Of a DNA stretch of 27,763 bases, positions 1 through 8,345 are shown one piece after another. The position numbers and the translations under genes are program-made. The stretch comes from Terrimonas_B sp041743125 (GTDB lineage Bacteria > Bacteroidota > Bacteroidia > Chitinophagales > Chitinophagaceae). Numbering within the stretch: position 1 is the stretch's first letter; each line of letters begins with the position of its first letter. The notes beneath the pieces are model-generated. The model ran no database searches and was not told where the DNA came from. It worked only from the letters and a program-made list of their open reading frames with translations. The DNA lies in assembly GCA_041743125.1 (NCBI GenBank), contig JBGTNK010000046.1, positions 1-27,763 of the forward strand. Direction: 5' to 3'.

Positions 1-1147
1 TATCTGGTTTATCGGATGTGCCGAGGTCCTGCTCCTCATAAGCATTACTCATGATCAACAGGAACATCCTGTCCAGGCCAATAGAAGTTTCAATAACATA
101 AGGAATATAATTGCCATAAGGTTTTCCCGTAACCGGGTCAATATCATTATCAAAATAGTTCTGTTTCTTTTTACTGAACGTTTGGTGCTGGCTGAGGTCA
201 AAATCTCCCCTGGAGTGAATGCCTTCCACTTCTTTAAATCCAAAGGGAAATTCGAATTCTATATCGCAGGCTTCTTTGGCGTAATGGGCAAGTTTTATAT
301 GATCATGATAACGGAATTTGTCTGGAGGAATCCCAAGACTTAAATGCCATAGTAACCTGGCTTCTTTCCAATGTTGATACCATTTACCTTCCGTACCCGG
401 CCTCACAAAAAACTGCATTTCCATTTGCTCAAATTCTCTCATCCTGAAAATAAATTGCCGCGCCACAATTTCATTTCGGAAGGCTTTACCAATTTGTGCG
501 ATGCCAAAAGGAATTTTTAATCTTCCTGTTTTTTGTACATTCAAAAAATTCACAAATATGCCCTGGGCGGTTTCCGGGCGCAGGTAGATCTTATTGTCCT
601 CCTCATCGGAAGCGGCGGTGGAACCGAATTCGGTTGAAAACATTAAATTGAACTGGCGAATGTCAGTCCAGTTGGCGGTATCACTGATCATGCATTTTAT
701 ATTGCGATCAACTATTAACTTTTTCAGGCCGTCAAAATCATCTTTGGCTAACAACCGATCCATTTCTTCCAGCATTCCTTTCGCTTCGTCATGACGACCC
801 TCCTTTTCCATGGTTTCAGCATGTCCTTCTATAAGGTGGTCAACACGATACCTCTTCTTGCTGTCTTTGTTATCAATCATGGGGTCATTAAAATTGTCCA
901 CGTGGCCGCTTGCCTTCCAGGTAGCAGGATGCATAAAGATCGCTGCATCAATCCCCACGATATTTTCATGGAGCTGCGTCATACTTTTCCACCAAAAGTC
1001 TTTGATGTTTTTCTTTAATTCACTTCCCCATTGGCCATAATCATACACCGCCTGCAGACCGTCGTAGATTTCGCTGCTGGGAAAAATGAAGCCATATTCT
1101 TTACAATGAGAAATGATCGCCTGAAATTTATTTGAATCGTTTGCCAT
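1..1147 (-). CDS. glyS: Glycyl-tRNA synthetase, N-terminal part (cut by window edge)
   Basis: This enzyme charges tRNA(Gly) with glycine in the cytoplasm. The reading frame runs off the left edge, so 382 codons of the 5' part are present and the C-terminal anticodon-binding domain is missing. The start is ATG at 1147 (MANDSNKF). The protein opens with the sequence typical of the single-chain (alpha2, eukaryote-like) class II enzyme, not the alpha/beta tetramer. Visible motifs include RPETAQGIFVNF and the class II motif 2 region FRNEIVARQFIFRMREFEQ, with its fRNE and RxxEF elements. A perfect -7 box lies 7 bases upstream of the ATG. The next gene on the same strand, a YihY-type membrane protein, ends 117 bases upstream. 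The identification is very secure; only the length and C-terminus cannot be judged. Confidence 0.96.
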   Translation of the reverse strand, partial: MANDSNKFQAIISHCKEYGFIFPSSEIYDGLQAVYDYGQWGSELKKNIKDFWWKSMTQLHENIVGIDAAIFMHPATWKASGHVDNFNDPMIDNKDSKKRYRVDHLIEGHAETMEKEGRHDEAKGMLEEMDRLLAKDDFDGLKKLIVDRNIKCMISDTANWTDIRQFNLMFSTEFGSTAASDEEDNKIYLRPETAQGIFVNFLNVQKTGRLKIPFGIAQIGKAFRNEIVARQFIFRMREFEQMEMQFFVRPGTEGKWYQHWKEARLLWHLSLGIPPDKFRYHDHIKLAHYAKEACDIEFEFPFGFKEVEGIHSRGDFDLSQHQTFSKKKQNYFDNDIDPVTGKPYGNYIPYVIETSIGLDRMFLLIMSNAYEEQDLGTSDKPD

Positions 1148-1154
1148 AAGGCGG

Positions 1155-1162
1155 CAAAAATA
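1155..1162 (-). promoter_or_regulatory. Candidate -7 box for glyS
   Basis: Read on the minus strand this is TATTTTTG, a perfect match to the Bacteroidota -7 consensus TAnnTTTG. It ends only 7 bases before the glyS ATG, so a transcript from it would have almost no leader. I do not see a TTG -33 element at the expected distance, which lowers confidence. Confidence 0.35.
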
Positions 1163-1264
1163 AGGACTAAGATTTAATGAAGCGAATTGAAACCATTTGA
1201 AGGGTTACCAGCAATTGCAGGATTTTATCTTAATGAAAACAGGAACAATTCCAGAATGATTATT

Positions 1265-2257
1265 TCACTTTTCCTTTAGCTTGTTTAAAACATCCGGATG
1301 CACCTGTTCTTCCGACACATTTGTAGTAGATGCTTTAGTATCCTGCAGATCTTTTTTTGTTTCCACCTCCACCTGCTCAATCCAAACTGCATAATTGTTT
1401 GGATAAATATGCGACCCTGAACAAATAGCATACCCGCGGGTAAATGCTGCACCAAAATAGAGAATGATGGCGGAATAATATACCCATAACAAAATAACAA
1501 TAATGGATCCTGCCGCGCCGTATGCAGAAGACATTTTACTTTGCCCCAGGTAGTAGCTGATTAAAAATTTACCCCCCATAAAAAGCAGGGCAGTAGCAAA
1601 AGCCCCTGCCCGCACATGCTTCCATTCAATGCGGGCATCGGGCAATACCTTAAATATAAGCCCAAACAGCAGGGATATAATAATAAAAGTAAGTACCAGA
1701 TTAAAAATATAAGCGATTATTACCTGGGTTTCAGGAAAGATCTGGGTCAGCCGATCAATCAGCGCTTCCATAATTCCATTCATTATCAGAGAAACCAATA
1801 ATAAAAAGCCCAATGATACTATTATGGAAAAGGATAATAAACGGTTTATGATCAGCCTCAGGAAACCCCTGCCTTTTTTGGGTTTAGATTTTAACCTCCA
1901 GATAAGATTGATGGAGTCCTGGATTTCTCCAAAAACACTTGTAGCGCCAATAATTAAAGTTACCAGTCCAACAATTGTTGCAAAACTACCTTCAGTGGAT
2001 AAAGTAGCATTGCGAATTGTTTCCTGCACCTGTAAGGCTGCATCCGATCCTACCAATTTAGAAATTTGTCCATATACTGTTCCCTCCACAGCATCATGTC
2101 CGTAAAATATATCACTTACCCAGATGATAATAATGATAAGACCTGGTAATGAAAAAATAGTATAGTAGGCCAGGGCGGCGCTAAGCTTTAAAATGTTTCG
2201 CTCAAAAAACTGGTCAAATGCATACTTGATACTATTCCAGATAATTTTAAAAGCCAT
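1265..2257 (-). CDS. YihY/BrkB family inner-membrane protein
   Basis: A 330-residue multi-pass membrane protein of the YihY/virulence factor BrkB family (formerly mis-annotated as ribonuclease BN). Family members are polytopic inner-membrane proteins whose molecular role is not settled. The start ATG at 2257 gives MAFKIIWNSIKYAFDQFFERN, followed by the family signature SAALAYYTIFSLPGLI around residues 26-41. Hydrophobic segments recur at about 90-115, 140-165, 180-205, 220-240 and 250-275, and the segment GSIIVILLWVYYSAIILYFG is typical of the family. The last 50 residues are hydrophilic and probably cytoplasmic. It lies between the MazG-like gene (45 bases upstream) and glyS (117 bases downstream), all on one strand, so cotranscription is possible. 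Confidence 0.9.
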   Translation of the reverse strand: MAFKIIWNSIKYAFDQFFERNILKLSAALAYYTIFSLPGLIIIIIWVSDIFYGHDAVEGTVYGQISKLVGSDAALQVQETIRNATLSTEGSFATIVGLVTLIIGATSVFGEIQDSINLIWRLKSKPKKGRGFLRLIINRLLSFSIIVSLGFLLLVSLIMNGIMEALIDRLTQIFPETQVIIAYIFNLVLTFIIISLLFGLIFKVLPDARIEWKHVRAGAFATALLFMGGKFLISYYLGQSKMSSAYGAAGSIIVILLWVYYSAIILYFGAAFTRGYAICSGSHIYPNNYAVWIEQVEVETKKDLQDTKASTTNVSEEQVHPDVLNKLKEK

Positions 2258-2302
2258 AAGCTAACATTAAAAAAATAATGCCAATATTGGTATTGCCTTT
2301 GG

Positions 2303-2656
2303 TTACTTTAATTTTTCGTTTTGTTGATGCCGGTTAGCATCTCTTATATTTTTCTTTTCAAAATTTTTTCGAAGGGCTTTGGTAAGGTCTACACCTGTTT
2401 GGTTAGCCAGGCAAATGACTACCCATAGTATATCGGCCAGTTCATCCGCTACAGGATCCAAATCATTGTCCTTGATCCTATCAAAAAAAAATTCATTTTC
2501 CTTATAAGACTGATCTCCATATATCCGGGCGATATGCCTGGCCAGCTCTCCTACCTCTTCAGTTAGTATCGCCATATTCGTTAGCTCGCTGAAGTACCGC
2601 ACACCAATTGTTTTTATCCAATGATCTATATCAGCCTGGGCCTCCTGGATTGTCAT
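2303..2656 (-). CDS. MazG-like nucleotide pyrophosphohydrolase
   Basis: A small all-alpha NTP pyrophosphohydrolase of the MazG superfamily, likely hydrolysing a (d)NTP to the monophosphate and pyrophosphate in the cytoplasm. The frame is open back to 2803 (166 residues), but I place the start at the internal ATG at 2656. The protein then begins MTIQEAQADIDHWIKTIG, the usual beginning of Bacteroidota members, and is 117 residues, the usual family length. Metal-binding carboxylates are visible in EEVGELARH and DELADILWV, the family's ExxE...ExxD pattern. The 49 extra upstream residues show no family similarity and reach almost to the divergent gene starting at 2816. The in vivo substrate cannot be told from sequence. 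Confidence 0.85.
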   Translation of the reverse strand: MTIQEAQADIDHWIKTIGVRYFSELTNMAILTEEVGELARHIARIYGDQSYKENEFFFDRIKDNDLDPVADELADILWVVICLANQTGVDLTKALRKNFEKKNIRDANRHQQNEKLK

Positions 2657-2815
2657 AACATTTTTTTTAGAAAGCTTTTGCAATATAGCATGATTATTGC
2701 CGTTATAGCCTCCCAAACCGAACTCCGTACCTTTTGAAGCTATAAAATCAATGTTCAAAACCATCTCAGTGCTGCTCCACACAACAGTGCTGCTGGTTGA
2801 CAAAAGGTATATTCT

Positions 2816-3148
2816 ATGATGGTGTTATTATTCAGAAAGGTGTTTATCTTATTTGTCTTAGCCTTTTTTTCAACGGTAGTACAGGCACAGCCGGGAAACA
2901 AATTTCCTGAGGAAAAAAATGAAAAACCTTACCAGGTGCTTACATCAGGTAAACAGGTAACTATCAAAAGCGTTAAGAATATTAAGAATGTGATGGTTTG
3001 GACCTCCGGAGGGAACAGAATAATAGAGGAAAAAAACATCAATGCGCCCAGCTTTATATTCCGCATCACCGTAAATGAAAAACTTTTTTTTATGATGGTA
3101 CAAATGGCCGATGGTAAATCCTACTCCGGTAAGATCGGTGTACCATAA
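2816..3148 (+). CDS. Small secreted protein of unknown function
   Basis: A 110-residue protein beginning MMVLLFRKVFILFVLAFF, with a signal peptide and a probable signal peptidase I site after VQAQ (residue 25). The mature part is about 85 residues and looks all-beta: alternating hydrophobic strands such as KQVTIKSVKNI, VMVWTSG and FRITVNEKLFFMMVQM, ending in SGKIGVP. This organisation loosely resembles a type IX secretion type A sorting domain standing alone, but the match is too weak to name it. The ATG at 2816 is followed by a second at 2819; either could be used. It is divergent from the MazG-like gene and convergent with dtd. No enzymatic motif is visible. Confidence 0.7.
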   Translation: MMVLLFRKVFILFVLAFFSTVVQAQPGNKFPEEKNEKPYQVLTSGKQVTIKSVKNIKNVMVWTSGGNRIIEEKNINAPSFIFRITVNEKLFFMMVQMADGKSYSGKIGVP

Positions 3149-3186
3149 AAAGGATTATGAATAACTCACCTACTTTTTTGAGTCTT

Positions 3187-3639
3187 TCATTCCCTGTTTT
3201 TTGTGTCTATTATAATGGTGACGGGTCCGTTGTTTAACAATTCTACTTTCATGTCAGCTCCAAATTCTCCGGTTTTCACCTGTTTTCCCAGGGCATCTGA
3301 AAGTTGTTTGATCATTATTTCATAAACCGGAATAGCCAACTCTGCCTTACTTGCTTTGATATATGAAGGCCTGTTGCCTTTTTTGGTAGAAGCATGCAAA
3401 GTAAACTGGCTGATCAAAAGAACATCACCACCTGTTTCCTTTAAAGAAATATTCATGACTCCATCCTGATCATCAAAAATGCGAAGATTAATAATTTTAT
3501 TGCTTAACCATTCAACATCATCCGGCGTATCAGCATCTTCAATACCAAGGAAAACAAGCAATCCTTCATGTATCGAGGCATGAATACTACCGGCAATTGA
3601 AACACCGGCCCGGGAAACCCGTTGAATGACTGCCCTCAT
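3187..3639 (-). CDS. dtd: D-aminoacyl-tRNA deacylase
   Basis: Dtd hydrolyses the ester bond of D-aminoacyl-tRNAs (and glycyl-tRNA(Ala)), a chiral proofreading step in the cytoplasm. The 150-residue protein has the normal family length. It begins MRAVIQRVSRAGVSI and carries the active-site motifs SQFTLHAST near residues 77-85 and NGPVTIIID near 137-145, the latter holding the Gly-cisPro pair that excludes L-amino acids. The ATG at 3639 is well placed behind a full promoter at 3662-3691. The gene is divergent from the ribosome-rescue factor arfB, so two translation quality-control genes sit side by side. Confidence 0.95.
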   Translation of the reverse strand: MRAVIQRVSRAGVSIAGSIHASIHEGLLVFLGIEDADTPDDVEWLSNKIINLRIFDDQDGVMNISLKETGGDVLLISQFTLHASTKKGNRPSYIKASKAELAIPVYEIMIKQLSDALGKQVKTGEFGADMKVELLNNGPVTIIIDTKNRE

Positions 3640-3661
3640 AATTTGTATCTTTAATAAGCCA

Positions 3662-3691
3662 CAAAAATATAGAACCTCATATACCGTACAA
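3662..3691 (-). promoter_or_regulatory. Bacteroidota-type promoter of dtd
   Basis: On the minus strand a TTG (3691-3689) is separated by 19 bases from TATTTTTG (3669-3662). This matches the Bacteroidota housekeeping promoter (TTG at -33, TAnnTTTG at -7) with normal spacing. The predicted start of transcription is near 3655-3657, leaving a leader of about 17 bases before the dtd ATG. Confidence 0.6.
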
Positions 3692-3701
3692 CTAATAAAC
3701 C

Positions 3702-4106
3702 ATGATTGATTTTACCAAAGAAATTGTTTTCCAGACGACGAGGAGTGGTGGCAAAGGAGGCCAGAATGTTAACAAGGTAGAAACTGCCGTTATCGCATCC
3801 CTGCCAGTTGATGAGTCAGGACTACTTTCACCCGAACAGAAGATTTTGGTGAAAGAAAAATTATATAACCGAATCACACGGGAAGGATTTATACAGGTGA
3901 AGACTCAGTCTCACCGAACGCAATTTGCCAATAAATCTGAGGCTATTGAAAAGATCAATTCCTTAATAAACGGTGCGCTTATAAGAAAAAAATTGCGGAT
4001 CGCAACCAGGGTAAGCCGGGGGGAAAAAGAAAGACGAATAGACACTAAAAAAAGAAAATCAGAAATAAAATCCGGCAGAAAAAAATTCAGGGCTGGTGAC
4101 CTGTAA
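3702..4106 (+). CDS. arfB: Alternative ribosome-rescue peptidyl-tRNA hydrolase ArfB (YaeJ)
   Basis: ArfB enters stalled ribosomes that lack a stop codon and hydrolyses the peptidyl-tRNA. The 134-residue protein fits the family: a GGQ catalytic loop at residues 19-21 within GGKGGQNVNKVETAV, a helical middle section, and a lysine/arginine-rich tail (KKRKSEIKSGRKKFRAGDL) which in the family inserts into the mRNA entry channel. The absence of the larger codon-recognition domains separates it from release factors RF1/RF2. The ATG at 3702 gives MIDFTKEIVF. It is divergent from dtd, with 62 bases between the two starts. Confidence 0.93.
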   Translation: MIDFTKEIVFQTTRSGGKGGQNVNKVETAVIASLPVDESGLLSPEQKILVKEKLYNRITREGFIQVKTQSHRTQFANKSEAIEKINSLINGALIRKKLRIATRVSRGEKERRIDTKKRKSEIKSGRKKFRAGDL

Positions 4107-4197
4107 TGATTATAATTGAAGAGGCAAGGTTTTAATTTCGGATTCCGAATTGTATTTTCATGGATTCCAACAGGGTTAAAAAACAATACACATCGCT

Positions 4198-5241
4198 TTG
4201 AAAAAAAGTCTTCTCATCATATTACTAATTATTTTTTCTGCAGTTCTTATTTCCAATCTGTTAGGATCCTGCAATAAATATAAAAACCCGCCCCCTCTCA
4301 CATTTATCCAACAGGAAATTCCTGAAGGATTTCCTAACCCTGCTTATAATTTTTCTGATAACCCATTATCAAAGGAGGGCATTGAATTGGGCCGACGCCT
4401 TTTTTATGATGGCCGCTTATCCTTAGATGGAAATTATCCTTGCTCCTCCTGTCACCAACAAATTGCTGCTTTTGGCACATATGAGCATGATCTTAGCCAT
4501 GGCTACAACGGTTCTCATACTTTGCGAAACGCTCCGGGCCTGTTCAATCTTGCCTGGCAGGATAAATTTCATTGGGATGGAGAATTTAATTCATTGATGG
4601 ATGAAGCTGTCCAACCCATAACCGGCCTTGCTGAAATGGCAGAATCTTTTACCCCGGTAATTAAAAAATTGCAAAGTGATCCCGATTACCGCCGCCAGTT
4701 TAAGAATGTTTTTCAGGCAGAATCAATAAGGTCAGAGCATATCTTAAAAGCCCTTGCACAATTCACCGGCACACTGATCTCAGCCAATTCCAAATATGAC
4801 CGCTATAAAAAGGGGCAAATCAATTTTTCAGCCCAGGAAGAAAATGGCTACCGGCTTTTCCAGGCCAATTGTAATAGTTGCCATACAGAACCGTTGTTCA
4901 CGGATCACAGTTTTCGCAATATTGGGTTAAGTGAAAATGATTTTTTAAAAGATGCCGGAAAGATGAGAATTTCAGGAAACAGAGCTGATTCTTTAAAGTT
5001 TAAAGTACCCTCGTTGAGAAATGTTTATATCTCCTCCAATTATATGCATGATGGGCGGTTCAATACTTTAAGCCAGTGCATTAATCATTACAGAAGCGGC
5101 GTTCAGCAAAGTGCTACACTCGATCCCCTTCTTAAAAATGGAATTCAACTGACAAATAATGAAATGAATGATCTTTCTCTTTTTTTACGCACCCTTACCG
5201 ATTCTTCCTTTATAAAAGATGAACGATTTGGCCGGCCCTGA
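4198..5241 (+). CDS. Di-heme cytochrome c peroxidase (MauG/CcpA family), predicted lipoprotein
   Basis: A periplasmic di-heme peroxidase that in the family reduces H2O2 with electrons from a small cytochrome or the quinol chain. Two heme c sites are visible: CSSCH at residues 82-86 and CNSCH at 225-229. The YMHDGRF motif near 282-288 carries the methionine that commonly ligates the high-potential heme. The N-terminus is a lipoprotein signal (hydrophobic stretch, then LLGSC with Cys25), so the protein is probably membrane-anchored. The start is TTG at 4198: an in-frame TAA at 4177-4179 blocks extension and no ATG lies between it and the signal peptide. At 347 residues it has normal length. It is convergent with the coiled-coil protein gene, with only 3 bases between the stops. 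Confidence 0.9.
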   Translation: MKKSLLIILLIIFSAVLISNLLGSCNKYKNPPPLTFIQQEIPEGFPNPAYNFSDNPLSKEGIELGRRLFYDGRLSLDGNYPCSSCHQQIAAFGTYEHDLSHGYNGSHTLRNAPGLFNLAWQDKFHWDGEFNSLMDEAVQPITGLAEMAESFTPVIKKLQSDPDYRRQFKNVFQAESIRSEHILKALAQFTGTLISANSKYDRYKKGQINFSAQEENGYRLFQANCNSCHTEPLFTDHSFRNIGLSENDFLKDAGKMRISGNRADSLKFKVPSLRNVYISSNYMHDGRFNTLSQCINHYRSGVQQSATLDPLLKNGIQLTNNEMNDLSLFLRTLTDSSFIKDERFGRP

Positions 5242-5244
5242 AAC

Positions 5245-5910
5245 CTACAGAGTATCCCTTCTTTTTCCTTTCTTTTCTTCAAGTATCTGCCGTTGTGCCT
5301 CAATTTCCTTTTGCTGATTTTCCTGGTCTTTTATATTATTTTGAAGATCATCCTGCAATCCTTTGATCTTTTTCTCCAGGCTCTGCTGGTCGTCCTGCAG
5401 GTTTTTATATTTTTTCTCTGCTTTCACCAGGGCATCTTCCTGTTCCCTTATCTGTATCTCCAGGGTAGCTTCTTCAATGTCCGGTACAAGGCTATTAAGA
5501 AAAGATTTCGCTTTTCCAACGGTATAGCTATCCATAGCGGCCAGAGCATTAGATCCCTCCTTATAAATAATAAGGTAGAGCGTTGTTTCATCCTTGTCTC
5601 TGCGGCTTTTTCGATCCACCTTAATAATGTAATCCATACTATTATCCGCAATGTCAGATACCATAGCATTATTAAACACGATAAACCCTTTATCCCTGTT
5701 GAACATCCCTTTTTCCGTTTTTGCCTTTGCGCCTGCCTGCTCCATTTTTTGAACAAAAGCATTTTCTACTGCTTCCTGTGAATAAGCATAATCAATTGCG
5801 ATAGCCTGTTGCTTTTTCTTTTCATAATCGATATTGCCATCATAAGCCTGTGCAAAGATTGCTGCTGAAAATATCATGGCTATACAATTAAGCAGGAAAA
5901 ACTTTTTCAT
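5245..5910 (-). CDS. Secreted protein with C-terminal coiled coil, unknown function
   Basis: I do not recognise this 221-residue protein. It starts MKKFFLLNCIAMIFSAAIF and has a signal peptide with probable cleavage after FAQA near residue 22. Residues about 25-145 form a mixed alpha/beta region with FIVFNNAMV and TTLYLIIYKEG, reminiscent of a small periplasmic domain. Residues about 150-215 are a long charged heptad-like coiled coil (QEDALVKAEKKYKNLQDDQQ and onward). The tail is basic (KGKRRDTL). The role may be structural or scaffolding in the periplasm. Homologues are expected only in Bacteroidota. Downstream it abuts the peroxidase gene on the other strand. No promoter consensus is obvious upstream. 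Confidence 0.75.
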   Translation of the reverse strand: MKKFFLLNCIAMIFSAAIFAQAYDGNIDYEKKKQQAIAIDYAYSQEAVENAFVQKMEQAGAKAKTEKGMFNRDKGFIVFNNAMVSDIADNSMDYIIKVDRKSRRDKDETTLYLIIYKEGSNALAAMDSYTVGKAKSFLNSLVPDIEEATLEIQIREQEDALVKAEKKYKNLQDDQQSLEKKIKGLQDDLQNNIKDQENQQKEIEAQRQILEEKKGKRRDTL

Positions 5911-6071
5911 TGATTATTTTTTTTGAAGTTGAAAGCAGAAGCATATTACTATTATCCCGGCCTGGTTTTGTGTGCCATGATAATTGCCTGCTATATATAT
6001 AACTTTTTTGTAAAGATAGCTGAAAGGATAAAAGGGTTGCAAATCAGAAAATGGAAAATGAAAATGTCGGG

Positions 6072-6104
6072 TTGCCTTTTTTGAGTCGTGACCCTTTACT
6101 TTTG
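6072..6104 (+). promoter_or_regulatory. Promoter of the flippase-rpiA operon
   Basis: TTG at 6072-6074 and TACTTTTG at 6097-6104, a perfect TAnnTTTG, are separated by 22 bases. Transcription would start near 6109, leaving about 15 bases before the TTG start codon at 6124. The position supports that start. Confidence 0.5.
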
Positions 6105-6123
6105 CGGTTAAACATCCGGTAAT

Positions 6124-7638
6124 TTGAGTGGTATAAAAAAACTGGCAGGTCAAACATTATGGTATGGTGTTCCAACCATCACCAGGCGTTTTTTGGGCTA
6201 CTTAATGAACCTTACCTTGCCCCTCCTTTTCGCTCAACCATCAAAAACTGCTGACCTCACGCAGATCTATGCCATCATTCCTTTCTTAAATGTACTGTTT
6301 ACATATGGACTGGAAACTGCTTATTTCCGTTTCTCAGGAGAAGGTGATCAAAAAAAACTATACAGCACTTTATCCTTATCCCTTATTTCCTCTACTATCT
6401 TCTTCACTTGCCTCATACTCTTATTTAAAGATTCTATTGCAGGCTGGGCCAATCTTGAACAACATCCTGAATATATAACCTGGATGGCCGCTATTATTTT
6501 TTTTGATGCCATCAGCACACTGGCTTTTGCCAGGTTGCGGCAAGAGAATCGCCCGGTACGCTATGCCTTTGCAACGATATCCGGCGTACTTATAAATATA
6601 GCGGTAGTAGTTTTGTTTCTTGCTATTCTTCCTAAATATGTAGAAAACCATCCGGATACCTTCATTGGAACATTTTATAATAAAGATGTAGGAATTGGCT
6701 ATTACCTGATAGGGAATTTAGCGGGCAGCATATTGACCTTCTTAATACTTCGAAAAGAATTTTCCCAGATCAATTTCAACTTTGATTCTGCTCTCTGGAA
6801 AAAAGTAATGCATTATTCTTATCCTCTGGTTATTGTGGGCATGGGAGGCATGATTAATGACATGCTCAGCCGCCTGATTTATCAGCATGTGGTTGACCTG
6901 CCTGAAGAACAAGCTAAACATGAACTTGGGATCTTTGGTAATATTTACAGGCTTGCCGTTCTTATCACTATTATGATACAAGCCTTCCGGATGGCGGCAG
7001 AACCCTTTTTCTTCAAACAGAGCAAGGACCAGAATGCCCCCCGTACCTATGCCAGGATCATGAAATTTTTTGTGATCGCCTGCTGCTTTATGTTTCTTGT
7101 AATCAGTTTATATATTGATGCGGTTTCCTGGTTTTTTCTGGCTATTGATAAACCGGCCTGGACAGATGGTTTAAACATAGTGCCATTGCTTGCGTTAGGA
7201 AATATATTCCTGGGTGTCTATTACAATCTCAGCATCTGGTACAAGATCACTAATAAAAATATGATGGGAGCAGCAATTACTATCGGCGGTGCTATTATTA
7301 CCATTGTATTAAACATATTACTGATCCCAAAATTGCATTATCTGGGAGCTGCCATTGCCACTTTCAGTTGTTATTTATTAATGATGATTGCGAGTTATTT
7401 ACTTGGTCAAAAGAATTATCCCGTTCCTTATGCCCGCAAAAAACTGTTATCTTATTTATTGCTTGTCGTATTGTTGTATGCTTTTCATCGCAGCCTTATA
7501 TGGATCTGGGATAACCGGTGGTTCAATGTGGGCACTGCTACCCTGCTTTTGGGCTTATTTGTTTTATTTGTAACTAAAATTGAAAAAAAGGAATTAGAAA
7601 AACTTCCCTTTATAGGTAAGTTAATATATAGATTATAA
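6124..7638 (+). CDS. Polysaccharide/oligosaccharide flippase, MOP (MATE-like) superfamily
   Basis: A 504-residue integral membrane protein with about 12-14 hydrophobic segments, similar to Wzx-type exporters that move lipid-linked sugars across the inner membrane. The beginning GIKKLAGQTLWYGVPTITRRF is typical of the polysaccharide-biosynthesis family in Bacteroidota, where an amphipathic start precedes the first membrane helix. A Gly/Met-rich segment near 236-250 and the repeated two-bundle layout also fit. The start is TTG at 6124: a TAA at 6109-6111 in the same frame prevents an upstream start, and a promoter lies just upstream. rpiA begins 1 base after the stop. The transported lipid-linked substrate cannot be inferred, and there are no glycosyltransferases nearby. 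Confidence 0.87.
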   Translation: MSGIKKLAGQTLWYGVPTITRRFLGYLMNLTLPLLFAQPSKTADLTQIYAIIPFLNVLFTYGLETAYFRFSGEGDQKKLYSTLSLSLISSTIFFTCLILLFKDSIAGWANLEQHPEYITWMAAIIFFDAISTLAFARLRQENRPVRYAFATISGVLINIAVVVLFLAILPKYVENHPDTFIGTFYNKDVGIGYYLIGNLAGSILTFLILRKEFSQINFNFDSALWKKVMHYSYPLVIVGMGGMINDMLSRLIYQHVVDLPEEQAKHELGIFGNIYRLAVLITIMIQAFRMAAEPFFFKQSKDQNAPRTYARIMKFFVIACCFMFLVISLYIDAVSWFFLAIDKPAWTDGLNIVPLLALGNIFLGVYYNLSIWYKITNKNMMGAAITIGGAIITIVLNILLIPKLHYLGAAIATFSCYLLMMIASYLLGQKNYPVPYARKKLLSYLLLVVLLYAFHRSLIWIWDNRWFNVGTATLLLGLFVLFVTKIEKKELEKLPFIGKLIYRL

Positions 7639-7639
7639 T

Positions 7640-8329
7640 ATGCTTAGCCAGGATGAAATAAAAATGAAATTGGGCCAATATGCAGCTGGCCTGGTTCCTC
7701 CAAATAGTATCATGGGTATGGGTACGGGTTCTACTGTTTTCTGGTTGATACAGGAATTGGCCGTTCGTTGCCGGCAGGGGCTTTTAATAAAAATTGTACC
7801 AACTTCATCAAAAACGAAAAACTTAGCTGCGGAAGCCGGCCTTCAAACTATAGAATTGAATGATGCCGATTCTCTTCAGCTCACAATTGACGGAACCGAT
7901 GAAATTGATGAACAATTCCAATTAATAAAAGGAGGCGGAGGCGCCTTGTTACTTGAAAAAATGGTAGCTGCCGCCTCTGAGAAATTAATCATCATTGCCG
8001 ATGATACTAAAATGGTCTCCTGCCTGGGCGACTTCCCGCTCCCGGTAGAAGTAATCCCTTATGGATGGAAACAGGTAAAGAAAAAAATCATACAAATGGG
8101 ATGTAAAAAAGTGGAATTGCGCCAGAATGGTGACCGCCCTTTTATTACAGATAATGGCCATTATATCCTGGATTGTAAAATGGATAAAATTAAAAATGCA
8201 ACTGCATTGAATACGGAATTGCACCTGATACCCGGCGTTGTAGAAACGGGTTTATTTATAGATATGGCGCAAACGGTAATAATTGGCTACGCCGACGGAC
8301 GGATTGAAGAAAAGGAGCAACCAGGCTGA
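7640..8329 (+). CDS. rpiA: Ribose-5-phosphate isomerase A
   Basis: RpiA interconverts ribose-5-phosphate and ribulose-5-phosphate in the pentose phosphate pathway. The 229-residue protein has the family length. Its signatures are GTGSTV (residues 28-33, phosphate binding), DGTDEID (84-90), and KGGGGALLLEK (97-107) with the likely catalytic glutamate at 106. The late motif HLIPGVVETGLF is also typical. The gene begins with ATG 1 base after the flippase stop, so the two are almost certainly cotranscribed although their functions differ. It is convergent with the metallohydrolase gene, with 16 bases between the stops. I see no hairpin terminator there. Confidence 0.96.
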   Translation: MLSQDEIKMKLGQYAAGLVPPNSIMGMGTGSTVFWLIQELAVRCRQGLLIKIVPTSSKTKNLAAEAGLQTIELNDADSLQLTIDGTDEIDEQFQLIKGGGGALLLEKMVAAASEKLIIIADDTKMVSCLGDFPLPVEVIPYGWKQVKKKIIQMGCKKVELRQNGDRPFITDNGHYILDCKMDKIKNATALNTELHLIPGVVETGLFIDMAQTVIIGYADGRIEEKEQPG

Positions 8330-8345
8330 TCTTGTAAAAAGTGTG

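Noticed and set aside
2657..2803. N-terminal 49-residue extension of the MazG-like protein
   Set aside because: It has no family similarity, the internal ATG at 2656 begins with the usual family start, and the resulting length is normal.
3151..3186. ACTCA/TGAGT hairpin between the small secreted protein and dtd
   Set aside because: Only 5 bp with a long loop; too weak to call a terminator.
4116..4140. TTG and TAATTTCG as a promoter for the peroxidase gene
   Set aside because: The spacing is only 14 bases and the -7 box has a mismatch.
5914..6153. 79-codon minus-strand ORF before the flippase gene
   Set aside because: It overlaps the flippase promoter and start, has no signal or domain, and looks like chance coding in a promoter region.
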